Assembly: GCA_003858485.1 (NCBI GenBank)
Contig: RQYD01000002.1
Coordinates: forward strand, 186,001 to 250,000
Origin: Clostridiales bacterium COT073_COT-073
GTDB taxonomy: Bacteria; Bacillota; Clostridia; Lachnospirales; Vallitaleaceae
Length of the DNA stretch: 64,000 bases
Direction: 5' to 3'
Part shown: one piece after another, positions 1 through 7,961 of the stretch
Layout: the number at the start of each line of letters is the position of its first letter
How positions within the stretch are numbered: position 1 is the stretch's first letter
The notes under the pieces: model-generated
What the model saw: the letters and a program-made list of their open reading frames with translations, nothing else
The model's database searches: none
Told to the model about the DNA's origin: nothing
Translations under genes and position numbers: made by a program

Positions 1-201
1 GCTGAAATAGCGATTGCCTATGGTGCATTTTTAAACAATATTATTGATTTTATAGTAATTGCGCTGGTTATTTTTGCAATGATTAAATCCATTAATGCTA
101 TGCGCCGCAAAGAAGAGGCCGAACCGGAAGAAGAAAAAGAAGAAAAGCCAAGCGAAGAGATCCTTTTGCTTCGGGAAATTCGTGATTCTTTAAAAAAGTA
201 A
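1..201 (+). CDS. mscL: Large-conductance mechanosensitive channel MscL, C-terminal part (5' end outside window)
   Basis: The window opens inside a reading frame that ends with TAA at 199-201. The 66 visible residues contain the second transmembrane segment (AYGAFLNNIIDFIVIALVIF), then a short basic stretch, an acidic Glu/Lys-rich linker and a terminal amphipathic helix ending LLLREIRDSLKK. This is the typical MscL C-terminus, in which the end helices bundle in the cytoplasm. MscL opens under extreme membrane tension to release solutes during hypo-osmotic shock. The N-terminal pore helix (TM1) lies upstream of the window and was not seen. The assignment rests on the 'YGAFLNNIIDF' segment and the overall end structure. 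Confidence 0.88.
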   Translation, partial: AEIAIAYGAFLNNIIDFIVIALVIFAMIKSINAMRRKEEAEPEEEKEEKPSEEILLLREIRDSLKK

Positions 202-292
202 AGAAACTGCTGTATTTTAATTTTTACCCAAGTATCCTATCCCTTAACACTATATTCCGGTAAAAACTTTATTATACGACAATCCCATCATC

Positions 293-362
293 AAAAAAGC
301 AGTTGTGACCAGCGGCCAAAAATTGGCATACTCATTCAGAGCAACGTCACAACTGCTTTTTT
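293..362. terminator. Bidirectional stem-loop terminator between mscL and the MBOAT gene
   Basis: Perfect 17-bp arms at 293-309 (AAAAAAGCAGTTGTGAC) and 346-362 (its reverse complement) enclose a 36-nt loop. The stem is followed by a T-run on the plus strand and, symmetrically, on the minus strand. It sits between two convergent genes and can serve both. The loop is longer than usual for an intrinsic terminator. Confidence 0.7.
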
Positions 363-472
363 ATTTATCATTTTCACCGGCCAATGGCTAAATAAAAAGC
401 ACCTGCCGGCGGCTAAGCTCAATATTTTCTATTCTCTGTCCTTATCCAATAAGCATGATCAGACAACCATTT

Positions 473-1957
473 CTAAAAGCGGAAATAAATAAAGGGGTTA
501 AAACCAGAACCAACTAAGGACTGAATTATCAAAGCCAGCAGCATCATTAAATATATATCATACAAAACCTGTCCACCAGTCTTTTGAGCCCATTTCCATT
601 TTTTCAGCCTTTCTGCCCAGGGCATGGCTGCAAAGACCGCTACCACCAGCATTGGCAAGGCAAATAAAATCTTATCATATTCAATTAAAAAATCTTGTAA
701 TGATATAGGCTGATAATGTGTGAGCCCATAAAATGCCTTTTTTAAGTCGGTCATATCTTCCAGCCGAAAAATCGTCCAACCAATAACTACCGCCAAAAAT
801 GTTGATCCGCGTCGTATTACTCTTGGTAAATTTCCTTTATTCTTCAGAAGTTTTTCTCCTATCAGCAAAATTCCATAATACATTCCCCATAGTACATAGT
901 TCCAACTGGCCCCATGCCACAGACCGGTCAATCCCCAAACAATAGCAATGTTACGATATTGATTTTTTTTATTTCCCCCCAGCGGAATATAAACATAATC
1001 CCGAAACCAAGTGCCCAGTGAAATATGCCATTTCCGCCAAAAATCAGTAATACTGACGGCTGTATAGGGATAGTTAAAGTTTTCCAGAAAATGGAAACCA
1101 AATACCCGGCCAAGGCCAATCGCCATATCACTATAGCCTGAAAAGTCAAAATAAATTTGAAAAGTATATGCCAGCATTGCCAACCAGAGTACTGCTGTAT
1201 TATCCGGAATTGCTCCGGGAATTAAAATCGTATCCGTAATCAGTCCCATTTGATTGGCAATTAAAACTTTTTTAGCCAGCCCGATAATAAAACGACGCAG
1301 GCCATCAGCTACCCCGATAAGACTACTGTTTCTTTTTTCCAATTCCTGCTCAATAGTCTGATAGCGGACAATCGGGCCAGCAATCAATTGGGGAAATAAA
1401 GCCACATAGGTAGCCAAGGTTAAAAAATTCTTTTGCGCCCTGACTTTACCGGTATATACATCAATGCTGTATGACATCGTTTGAAAAGTATAAAAACTAA
1501 TGCCAATTGGCAAAGGCAAATTAGTCATGCTAAGATTGCAATTAAACAGGCTATTAATATTGGCAATCATAAAATCTGTATACTTAAAAATTCCCAGTAA
1601 TCCCAGATTAATGATCAGTGACAAAATAAACCAAGTCTTTTCAAGACGCCAGGCAGCTTTATCGCTCTCAGACAACAGGCTGACTTCCTTTTTTAAATCC
1701 TTTTCACTTATCCCTTCACTCCTGATTGAGCATGCCATCCGCCGGTCCCTTGACTTTTGCACCAAGTTAGAAAAAACATAATCATTAACTGTTGATAAAA
1801 TAATTAAAAAAACATAAAAAGGCTCTCCCCATGCGTAGAAAAAAATGGATGCAATTAACAGCACCAAATTTTTCTGACTGCGGCTCCGGGCCAAAAAATA
1901 TAAAATCAAAGTTATCGGCAAAAAATAAAATAAAAATGTTAAACTGGAAAAAACCAT
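473..1957 (-). CDS. MBOAT-family membrane O-acyltransferase (AlgI-like)
   Basis: A 494-residue polytopic membrane protein with about ten hydrophobic segments. It shows MBOAT signatures: QIYFDFSGYSDMAIG near 267-281, FWRKWHISLGTWFRDYVYIP near 306-325, and the presumed catalytic His348 in GLWHGASWN. AlgI/PatB-type enzymes pass acetyl groups across the membrane to a periplasmic or extracellular transferase acting on polysaccharide or cell wall. The gene begins 2 bp after the stop of the DHHW gene, and its GAGGTGG ribosome site lies inside that gene's last codons, so the two are translationally coupled. The pair would O-acetylate a surface glycan; the actual acceptor cannot be read from the sequence. 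Confidence 0.9.
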   Translation of the reverse strand: MVFSSLTFLFYFLPITLILYFLARSRSQKNLVLLIASIFFYAWGEPFYVFLIILSTVNDYVFSNLVQKSRDRRMACSIRSEGISEKDLKKEVSLLSESDKAAWRLEKTWFILSLIINLGLLGIFKYTDFMIANINSLFNCNLSMTNLPLPIGISFYTFQTMSYSIDVYTGKVRAQKNFLTLATYVALFPQLIAGPIVRYQTIEQELEKRNSSLIGVADGLRRFIIGLAKKVLIANQMGLITDTILIPGAIPDNTAVLWLAMLAYTFQIYFDFSGYSDMAIGLGRVFGFHFLENFNYPYTAVSITDFWRKWHISLGTWFRDYVYIPLGGNKKNQYRNIAIVWGLTGLWHGASWNYVLWGMYYGILLIGEKLLKNKGNLPRVIRRGSTFLAVVIGWTIFRLEDMTDLKKAFYGLTHYQPISLQDFLIEYDKILFALPMLVVAVFAAMPWAERLKKWKWAQKTGGQVLYDIYLMMLLALIIQSLVGSGFNPFIYFRF

Positions 1958-1959
1958 GC

Positions 1960-3171
1960 TTATTCCACCTCAAAAGCAAATTCATCTGCAATGATCATAC
2001 CGGCACTCCCCATAATCAGTACCTTATCAATTTGATGACTGTCAATAAAATGATTCAACTCAAATTTTTTACCTGTATCTTTGTGATAATGACGCAAATC
2101 AACAAAATAACTATGATTAAAATGAGCAGCCAGCAAATGGTTGACAGCATTTGAATAAGAGTCAGCTAACACCAATAAATTAGGCTTATCCACTGCCATA
2201 AAATCATATTCAATCAAACCCTTGTCTGGCCCAAAGCATTCGGCATAATGAGAAATCTCAATATTATCAGCCACCTGATCTGCCGCATATGCTGATAAAT
2301 GACCATGCTCAGATTCCTGTTCATTGACGTAAACGTGATAAGGCGGAATCTCCGCTAAATTAATATAAAAATCATCCCCCTTTGAAAAATCATCAATTTG
2401 TCTGGCTCTTGAGCCAACAAACTGAATGCCGGCGGTTTGATGCGGATACAAGGAATACAATGGTTCCTCCGGCCCTAAAAGCAGAGAAATAACCTGCTGA
2501 TAAGCCTTAGCCTGACCAACATGGTTCCAATGATGATCAGTCCGGTAAAACTGCTGAGTAAAGTCTTTCAAGCTATCAATTTTAAAGAAGGCAGATAGGC
2601 CAATCTCCGCAAATTCTGTCTGCAATAATTTTTGATACACATGGGGGAATTGTTTATGCTTAAAATCAATATCCCGATTACTTTCAATATAGTATAGATA
2701 GTATTCTGCCTGATTGGACCGACCAGCTGCTTTTTTAAATTGCCACAATTTTTCCCGAAAAATTGGCAAAAGTCGGTCCGGCTCGTATACAAATAAAAAT
2801 AAATTTCCGCTTTCTTTTATTTCAAAAACATTTTCTCCTCTGGGTAAATAAGTAGCCTCAAAGCCAGATATCTGCTCCGGCTTTTCTTTGATAAAAGCGG
2901 TTAGTAGCCCCGTAGTGAGCCCTAGTCCTAATTGTTTATATCCATTATATAGCTGTTTATAGCTATCGGCTAGAAACAATTGATCGGCTAAAGCCTTTTC
3001 CCACTGCTCCTGAAAACGACCAGCAATAAAATCAGCCCCTGTCCCTGAGGGAAACTGGTGCAAAGGTCGATTTTCGCGAAGAGATAATGCCCTGGAGGGT
3101 AAAAGATGAGTTGCCGCCAAGGTCAGCAAAACCACTATCAATAATCCGGTTAAAAAAAATTTATGGCGCAT
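1960..3171 (-). CDS. DHHW-family / AlgJ-AlgX-like SGNH hydrolase-type protein, partner of the MBOAT
   Basis: The 403-residue protein has an N-terminal membrane anchor or signal segment (about residues 5-25) and then an extracytoplasmic domain. The family-defining motif RTDHHWN lies at 210-216, with Asp212-His213-His214. A likely nucleophile Ser338 sits in LVLADSYSNA, the GDS-like block of AlgJ/AlgX proteins. Family members complete O-acetyl transfer from an MBOAT protein to a polysaccharide outside the cell. It is the first gene of a two-gene minus-strand operon, with the MBOAT gene immediately downstream. The start at 3171 is preceded by GAGGAAAC. Substrate unknown. Confidence 0.85.
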   Translation of the reverse strand: MRHKFFLTGLLIVVLLTLAATHLLPSRALSLRENRPLHQFPSGTGADFIAGRFQEQWEKALADQLFLADSYKQLYNGYKQLGLGLTTGLLTAFIKEKPEQISGFEATYLPRGENVFEIKESGNLFLFVYEPDRLLPIFREKLWQFKKAAGRSNQAEYYLYYIESNRDIDFKHKQFPHVYQKLLQTEFAEIGLSAFFKIDSLKDFTQQFYRTDHHWNHVGQAKAYQQVISLLLGPEEPLYSLYPHQTAGIQFVGSRARQIDDFSKGDDFYINLAEIPPYHVYVNEQESEHGHLSAYAADQVADNIEISHYAECFGPDKGLIEYDFMAVDKPNLLVLADSYSNAVNHLLAAHFNHSYFVDLRHYHKDTGKKFELNHFIDSHQIDKVLIMGSAGMIIADEFAFEVE

Positions 3172-3285
3172 AGTTTCCTCATTTCGTTTGGTGATTGATC
3201 TCTTATCTGTTCGCCATCAAAGCATAAAATCCTTTTCCGGAATGAACAGTTAATCAGAGAAAGCGATTGTTTTTAAAAGAAAGAG

Positions 3286-3314
3286 TTTACAGCCAAAGCA
3301 ATTTTTAGTATACT
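3286..3314 (+). promoter_or_regulatory. Predicted sigma-A promoter far upstream of dapA (P1)
   Basis: TTTACA at 3286-3291 and TATACT at 3309-3314 are separated by exactly 17 bp. Transcription would start near 3321 and give a leader of about 250 nt before dapA that runs through the palindromic repeat at 3323-3482. Confidence 0.6.
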
Positions 3315-3322
3315 ATGGATGA

Positions 3323-3482
3323 TAACTTAGCTTTCCCACATTCCTTGAAACAGTCTTTTTTAGCCAGGATATGCACTCATGCAAAAAACATGTTTTTTGA
3401 CAGATTTCGTTAAATAACTGGCATGTATCCGCTCTTTAGTTTGGGATGGAAGCAAAAAAGACTATAGAAAGTTGGATAATAA
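3323..3482. repeat. Palindromic intergenic repeat, copy A (MITE-like)
   Basis: The left part has CTTTCCCAC at 3331-3339 and AGTCTTTTTT from 3352. The right part has AAAAAAGACTATAGAAAGTTG at 3454-3474, which complements the left part imperfectly. The centre holds a perfect palindrome, CAAAAAACATGTTTTTTG, at 3382-3399. The outer arms match those of the elements at 13340-13459 and 53486-53635, while the interior differs. No protein is encoded. Confidence 0.6.
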
Positions 3483-3507
3483 GATTTTGATATTTTTTAA
3501 AATTTAT

Positions 3508-3536
3508 TTCAGTCATGCACAATATTACAGTATAAT
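3508..3536 (+). promoter_or_regulatory. Predicted proximal dapA promoter (P2)
   Basis: TATAAT at 3531-3536 is a perfect -10 element. The -35 candidate 17 bp upstream (TTCAGT, 3508-3513) is weak. Start of transcription would be near 3543, about 30 nt ahead of dapA. Confidence 0.45.
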
Positions 3537-3574
3537 TTCATCATGCCTGATAAATTGATTTAAGGAGGTTTGCA

Positions 3575-4459
3575 ATGAGTTTATTTTATGGCTCAGGAAC
3601 AGCGATTGTAACACCTTTCCATGCAAATGGCAAGGTTAATTATGAAAAATTAGAAGAAACCATTGATTGGCAAATTAAAAATAAAACAGACGCGATTATT
3701 GTTTGCGGCACGACTGGTGAATCTGCAACTATGAATGATCAGGAACACCTGGAATGCATCCGGGTAGCCATTTCGGCAACGGCCGGACGAGTTCCGGTGA
3801 TTGCCGGTACCGGTTCTAATGATACCGCTCACGGCATTCAACTCTCCCAAAACGCTGAAAAAATGGGAGCCGATGCCTTACTTCAGGTCACCCCATATTA
3901 TAATAAAACCACGCAGAAAGGATTGATTGCTCATTTTTCAGCCATTGCTGAATCAGTTAGTATTCCCATCATGCTGTATAATGTACCTTCACGAACCGGA
4001 ATGGCCATTGCTCCTAAAACCGCCCGTGAATTGGCTTTAAAACATAGCAATATTGTAGCGGTCAAGGAAGCTTCCGGTGACATCGCGCAGGCCGCTGAAC
4101 TGGCTTATCAAACTCAAGGATTGCTTGATATTTACTCCGGAAATGATGATCAAATTATTCCGCTGATGAGTTTGGGTGCTAAAGGTGTGGTTTCAGTTTT
4201 ATCTAATATTATGCCGGCTGAAGTCCATGATTTGGTTATTCTTTATTTAGAAAAGCAAACTGAGGCCGCCGCTGCTTTACAATTAAAATTGCTGCCACTG
4301 ATCCATTTACTTTTTTGTGAGACCAATCCAATCCCCGTCAAGGCGGCTATGAATTTAATGGGCATGGGCGTTGGCCCAACCCGCTTACCACTAATTGATA
4401 TGGATGAAGCCAATCAGACAAAATTGGCAGCGGCCATGAAAGAGTTGGGTTTACTTTAA
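3575..4459 (+). CDS. dapA: 4-hydroxy-tetrahydrodipicolinate synthase
   Basis: A 294-residue TIM-barrel lyase of normal family length. It condenses pyruvate with aspartate semialdehyde, the first committed step of lysine and diaminopimelate synthesis. Visible signatures are GTTGES (45-50), YNVPSRTG (from Tyr135) and the Schiff-base Lys164 in VAVKEASGD. A clear AAGGAGG precedes the ATG with normal spacing. dapB follows about 70 bp downstream on the same strand, so the two form a short operon closed by the terminator at 5299-5360. I looked for a lysine riboswitch in the roughly 250-nt leader and did not recognise one. Confidence 0.97.
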   Translation: MSLFYGSGTAIVTPFHANGKVNYEKLEETIDWQIKNKTDAIIVCGTTGESATMNDQEHLECIRVAISATAGRVPVIAGTGSNDTAHGIQLSQNAEKMGADALLQVTPYYNKTTQKGLIAHFSAIAESVSIPIMLYNVPSRTGMAIAPKTARELALKHSNIVAVKEASGDIAQAAELAYQTQGLLDIYSGNDDQIIPLMSLGAKGVVSVLSNIMPAEVHDLVILYLEKQTEAAAALQLKLLPLIHLLFCETNPIPVKAAMNLMGMGVGPTRLPLIDMDEANQTKLAAAMKELGLL

Positions 4460-4528
4460 TAACTGACCATCTGCTGCTTTAAAAACTATTGATATTTGCC
4501 ATTTTAAAATGGCGGCTTGGAGATGATT

Positions 4529-5281
4529 ATGACGAAAATTATATTACATGGCTGTTTTGGTAAAATGGGACAGGCAATTACAGAAATTGTCAAAGATATG
4601 GAAGATGTGCAAATCGTAGCCGGGATTGATCCTCATGCCGGTAGTGCTGATTATCCGGTTTTTCCGTCTTTGGCAGAATGTGCAATAGAAGCTGATGTAG
4701 TAGTTGACTTTTCTGCTCCGGCAGCAGTGGTTTCGCTGCTGGAGGCAGCAGTTCCCCGAAAAATACCGGTTGTTGTCTGTACCACCGGTTTATCGAAAGA
4801 ACAAATTAATCTGGTTAAAGAAAGTGCAGGGAGCATTCCCCTTCTCTTTTCTGCCAATATGTCCCTGGGCATCAATTTGATGATCAGTTTAGTCAAAAAA
4901 GCCGCTCTGGTTCTGACAGAAGCCGGTTTTGATATTGAAATCATCGAAAAACATCATAACCGCAAAAAAGATGCTCCCAGCGGCACCGCTCTATATTTAG
5001 CTGATGCCATCAATTCGGTCTTTGATTATGATTTTGCATATAGTTATGGACGTTCTCATCAAACCGAACCACGTGAAAAAAATGAAATTGGCATTTCTTC
5101 TCTGCGCGGAGGTAATATTGCTGGTGAGCATCAAGTTATTTTTGCCGGTGAAGATGAGATTCTGGAAATTCACCATAAAGCCGGCAGCCGCCGTATTTTC
5201 GCAGTTGGGGCCATTGGCGCCGCCCGTTTTCTCAGTGGCAAAACTGCTGGTCTTTATACCATGAGTGATGTGATCGGTTAA
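4529..5281 (+). CDS. dapB: 4-hydroxy-tetrahydrodipicolinate reductase
   Basis: A 250-residue reductase of the lysine/diaminopimelate pathway, using NAD(P)H on the DapA product. The N-terminal Rossmann loop reads GCFGKMGQ. The catalytic and substrate block EKHHNRKKDAPSGTA carries the paired histidines and the lysine expected in DapB. I chose the ATG at 4529 because TTGGAG at 4517-4522 then lies 6-7 bases upstream as ribosome site. The in-frame TTG at 4517 would place that motif inside the gene. Second gene of the dapAB operon. Confidence 0.95.
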   Translation: MTKIILHGCFGKMGQAITEIVKDMEDVQIVAGIDPHAGSADYPVFPSLAECAIEADVVVDFSAPAAVVSLLEAAVPRKIPVVVCTTGLSKEQINLVKESAGSIPLLFSANMSLGINLMISLVKKAALVLTEAGFDIEIIEKHHNRKKDAPSGTALYLADAINSVFDYDFAYSYGRSHQTEPREKNEIGISSLRGGNIAGEHQVIFAGEDEILEIHHKAGSRRIFAVGAIGAARFLSGKTAGLYTMSDVIG

Positions 5282-5298
5282 ATATCGATACATATGAA

Positions 5299-5360
5299 TA
5301 ATAAAACCCCGGAGGAAGGTCTGACTTCCCAATGTCAGCCCGCTCCCCGGGGGTTATTTT
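5299..5360 (+). terminator. Intrinsic terminator after dapB
   Basis: A GC-rich hairpin pairs ACCCCGGAG (5306-5314) with CTCCCCGGGGGTT (5343-5355). An inner CTGAC/GTCAG stem lies at 5321-5325 and 5334-5338, and TTATTTT follows. It begins 18 bp after dapB and reaches the stop codon of the convergent gene at 5359. Confidence 0.8.
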
Positions 5361-6063
5361 ATTGCAATGATTTTGGAGATCCCAGTACTTCCGATAAAAG
5401 AATGGCTTTTTTTAAAGAAGTTTGACCACCAAATAATTTCCTTGGAGCCGATTTTTTTTCTTCTTTAAATGCGTCTTTACTTTTACGACGATAGGCTTTT
5501 TCCCTGGCAATATCCTGCTCATCCTGCAAGGCATTAATAATTTCAGTAGAGCGATAAAACTGATCATTCGTTGAATCAGCCCCTGCTTCACCAAATTCCT
5601 CAGGAACATATTCATAAACATACTCATGTACTTCTTCAGCCGGTACTTCCTGCCGAAAAACATTCCGCTGCTGCCGAAATTCTTCTTCAGCCATATACTC
5701 ATTTTCCGTCATGGAATTATCCGCATAATACTGCGTTTGCTGCCAGATCTTTTGCTGATCCCATTGTCCGGACTGCGAAACTGACCGATGCTGCCATTGC
5801 TGGTTTACCTGCTGCCCGGCATATCTTTCCTCAGTTGAGGCCGAATGAGAGTCATAATAATAAGTTTGCTCATTTTCATCCGCATAATTATTCCTATTAT
5901 CAACTGCTCCCGGATGGTTGCGATAGCCATACCGCACCGGTGTTTTCACCTGTCCCGGCTGATTACTGATCCGCTTTTGTCCGGCTTTGGAAATAATGGA
6001 TATCAATCCTATTCCCAGCCAAACAAGCACCAGCCAACCAGAGCCGCTCATCAGGATATGCAT
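5359..6063 (-). CDS. Unknown membrane-anchored Gln/Glu-rich protein, last gene of the nfeD-floA operon
   Basis: About 234 residues. One hydrophobic segment near the N-terminus (GWLVLVWLGIGLISIIS) is followed by a long polar, Gln/Tyr/Glu-rich and probably disordered middle. The C-terminus is basic and ends with a short helix, KKAILLSEVLGSPKSLQ. I recall that tail type (hydrophobic-SE-(I/V)LG-P) at the ends of other Firmicutes membrane proteins of unknown function, but cannot name a family. I use the second ATG (6063), which sits about 8 bases after AAAGGGGGA; the ATG at 6069 would be too close. Being downstream of floA suggests a role in membrane organisation, which is inference only. Confidence 0.6.
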   Translation of the reverse strand: MHILMSGSGWLVLVWLGIGLISIISKAGQKRISNQPGQVKTPVRYGYRNHPGAVDNRNNYADENEQTYYYDSHSASTEERYAGQQVNQQWQHRSVSQSGQWDQQKIWQQTQYYADNSMTENEYMAEEEFRQQRNVFRQEVPAEEVHEYVYEYVPEEFGEAGADSTNDQFYRSTEIINALQDEQDIAREKAYRRKSKDAFKEEKKSAPRKLFGGQTSLKKAILLSEVLGSPKSLQ

Positions 6064-6088
6064 ATGCATTCCCCCTTTCTGCTATTGT

Positions 6089-6190
6089 TCACTGGCAGAT
6101 ACCTACTAACAAAGCCTGCTTAATCTTCCGCTGCACTTTATTCTTCTCTGCATTGACAAAACCACGAAAATATTTGCTATCTTCATTCAT
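6089..6190 (-). CDS. Possible 33-residue small protein between floA and the unknown membrane gene
   Basis: The sequence reads MNEDSKYFRGFVNAEKNKVQ then RKIKQALLVGICQ, ending TGA. AAGGA lies 10 bases ahead of the ATG. It is on the same strand as floA, 23 bp after the floA stop and 25 bp before the next gene's start, so it would be co-transcribed. It is basic and helical with a hydrophobic end, and has no membrane segment. I recognise no family. Evidence is limited to the start signal, the open frame and the operon position; it could be chance. Confidence 0.4.
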   Translation of the reverse strand: MNEDSKYFRGFVNAEKNKVQRKIKQALLVGICQ

Positions 6191-6213
6191 CTTCTCAATG
6201 TCCTTCAAAATGA

Positions 6214-7227
6214 TTAGTTCCCATCTTTGCTGATGGCTTCTCTCATAGCTGTATCCGCTTTAACATTTTGCATCCGGTAGTAATCCATAATACCTAAATT
6301 CCCATTGCGGAAAGCTTCAGCCATTGCTTTTGGAACCTCAGCCTCAGCTTCTACTACTTTGGCTTTCATTTCTTCAACCAATGCTTTCATCTCCTGTTCC
6401 TGAGCAATTGCCTTGGCCCGTCTTTCTTCGGCTCTGGCCTGAGCAATTTGCTTATCTGCTTCTGCTTGTTCAATTTGCAGTCTGGCCCCAATATTTCTTC
6501 CCAGGTCGATATCTGCGATATCAATCGATAAGATCTCAAAGGCTGTACCGGAGTCAAGTCCTTTGCTTAAAACTCTCTCTGAAATAGAATCCGGATTTTC
6601 CAGAACTTCCTTATGGCTGTTACTGGAACCAACAGTCGTAACAATACCTTCGCCAACTCTGGCAATGACCGTTTCTTCTCCGGCACCACCAACCAAACGA
6701 TCCAGATTAGCCCGCACCGTTACTCTGGCAATGGCCTTGACTTCAATACCATCTTTAGCTACAGCTACTACTGCCGGAGTTTCAATAATTTTAGGTTTAA
6801 CACTCATTCTGACTGCTTCTAACACATCACGACCGGCCAGATCAATGGCTGCCGCCCGTTCAAAACTCAGGGGCAAATTAGCCCGATGTGCTGCGATCAG
6901 GGCATCTACAACTCTGCCAACTTTACCGCCAGCCAAAAAGTGTGATTCTAACTGATCAATGTTAACCGGGATATTAGCTTTGGTTGCCCGAATCAGCGGC
7001 AGTACAATCACCGACGGCTTTACTCGTCTGAGTTTCATTCCGATTAAAGTAAAAATACCAACCTTGGCATTGGAAGCAACTGCCGAAATCCACAATCCAA
7101 TCGGTACAAAACTAAAGAAAATTGCTAAAAAAATAACAATTGCCGCTACCAACAGCAGTACTCCCATCAGACCACCAACTGCAAATAAATTGGAAACTCC
7201 CGATACATAAAACATTTCATTTTTCAT
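6214..7227 (-). CDS. floA: Flotillin-like protein FloA
   Basis: A 337-residue SPFH-type scaffold of functional membrane microdomains. The N-terminal hydrophobic hairpin (about residues 17-50) inserts in the membrane. It is followed by the PHB/SPFH core ([40 protein letters not shown]) and an Ala/Glu/Lys-rich coiled coil ([20 protein letters not shown]). It ends with the FloA-type tail [20 protein letters not shown]. Length and layout match FloA (YqfA) of Firmicutes. It follows the NfeD-like gene by 3 bp, the usual partnership, and GGGAGGG precedes the ATG by 8 bases. Confidence 0.95.
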   Translation of the reverse strand: MKNEMFYVSGVSNLFAVGGLMGVLLLVAAIVIFLAIFFSFVPIGLWISAVASNAKVGIFTLIGMKLRRVKPSVIVLPLIRATKANIPVNIDQLESHFLAGGKVGRVVDALIAAHRANLPLSFERAAAIDLAGRDVLEAVRMSVKPKIIETPAVVAVAKDGIEVKAIARVTVRANLDRLVGGAGEETVIARVGEGIVTTVGSSNSHKEVLENPDSISERVLSKGLDSGTAFEILSIDIADIDLGRNIGARLQIEQAEADKQIAQARAEERRAKAIAQEQEMKALVEEMKAKVVEAEAEVPKAMAEAFRNGNLGIMDYYRMQNVKADTAMREAISKDGN

Positions 7228-7230
7228 AAT

Positions 7231-7686
7231 TTAAGCCCTCCCGACAATAATGTGATTATTTTGTATTGCGATTACCCGAATTGCTTCATCTTTACCGATG
7301 AATTCACTTTGTGTTAAGACATCAAAGCGATATCCATTGATTTCAACTGTCCCTGATGGACGCAACGGCGATAAAGTTTTTCCACATGCTCCCAGTAACG
7401 TTCGATAATCCGGCTGTGGATCTTCATTCAGCTTTGCCTTCAAGGCAATTTTGGAATTTCCGATCACGAAATAACCTAATATCAAAAAACCAACTGATAC
7501 GCACAGCATAATCACAAAATACAACAATCCCTGCGCAAAGGTTTCCGCTGTCAGCACAATGCCCAATGTCATGGCTAAAAAGCCGATTCCGCCCGCAATT
7601 CCAAAGCTGGGAACAAAAATCTCTGCCATCATAAATAAGATACCAATAACTAAGATAATCACTCCCACGATTTGAAGTCCTTCCAT
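7231..7686 (-). CDS. NfeD-family membrane protein, partner of FloA
   Basis: About 151 residues. Three or four hydrophobic segments fill residues 5-90, and a small C-terminal OB-fold domain follows (LRPSGTVEINGYRFDVLTQSEFIGKDEAIRVI), as in short NfeD proteins. These pair with flotillin-like or SPFH proteins in bacteria. The ATG at 7686 is preferred because AAAGGAG lies 8 bases upstream; a GTG three codons earlier is in frame but overlaps the spacer. First gene of the operon with floA. Confidence 0.88.
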   Translation of the reverse strand: MEGLQIVGVIILVIGILFMMAEIFVPSFGIAGGIGFLAMTLGIVLTAETFAQGLLYFVIMLCVSVGFLILGYFVIGNSKIALKAKLNEDPQPDYRTLLGACGKTLSPLRPSGTVEINGYRFDVLTQSEFIGKDEAIRVIAIQNNHIIVGRA

Positions 7687-7889
7687 AAATGGCACTCCTT
7701 TCTTTCGTCAGCCCTTTGCCTGGTTTTATCTGCTTGAAACCGGCAATTGCCTAGCCTGCTCAACCAGATACCTTTATTATAGGATAATTATTGTTATTTT
7801 TCAAGCAAATTCAACTGAAAACACATTAAAAAACGATTACAAAAAGTAATCTTTTCCAACAAGTTTCAGTCTGACAGCCGTTTTGTTTT

Positions 7890-7933
7890 GACCAAGGGAT
7901 AAGGCCGGCAGAAGCCGGCCTTATCCCTTGGTC
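7890..7933. terminator. Perfect 20-bp stem-loop downstream of the GH85 gene
   Basis: Left arm 7890-7909 and right arm 7914-7933 are exact reverse complements around the loop AGAA. It lies 28 bp after the stop of the minus-strand GH85 gene. Read in that direction it is followed by AAAACAAAAC, not a U-run; the plus strand has only a broken T-rich stretch. It may terminate without a U-tract or protect the mRNA 3' end. Confidence 0.5.
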
Positions 7934-7961
7934 ATCTTTATTATTTTCTGCTGTCAAAGAA

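Noticed and set aside
3315-3574. Possible lysine riboswitch upstream of dapA
   Set aside because: The leader is long enough, but I could not find the conserved lysine-riboswitch core or its five-way layout. The structure is explained by the palindromic repeat.
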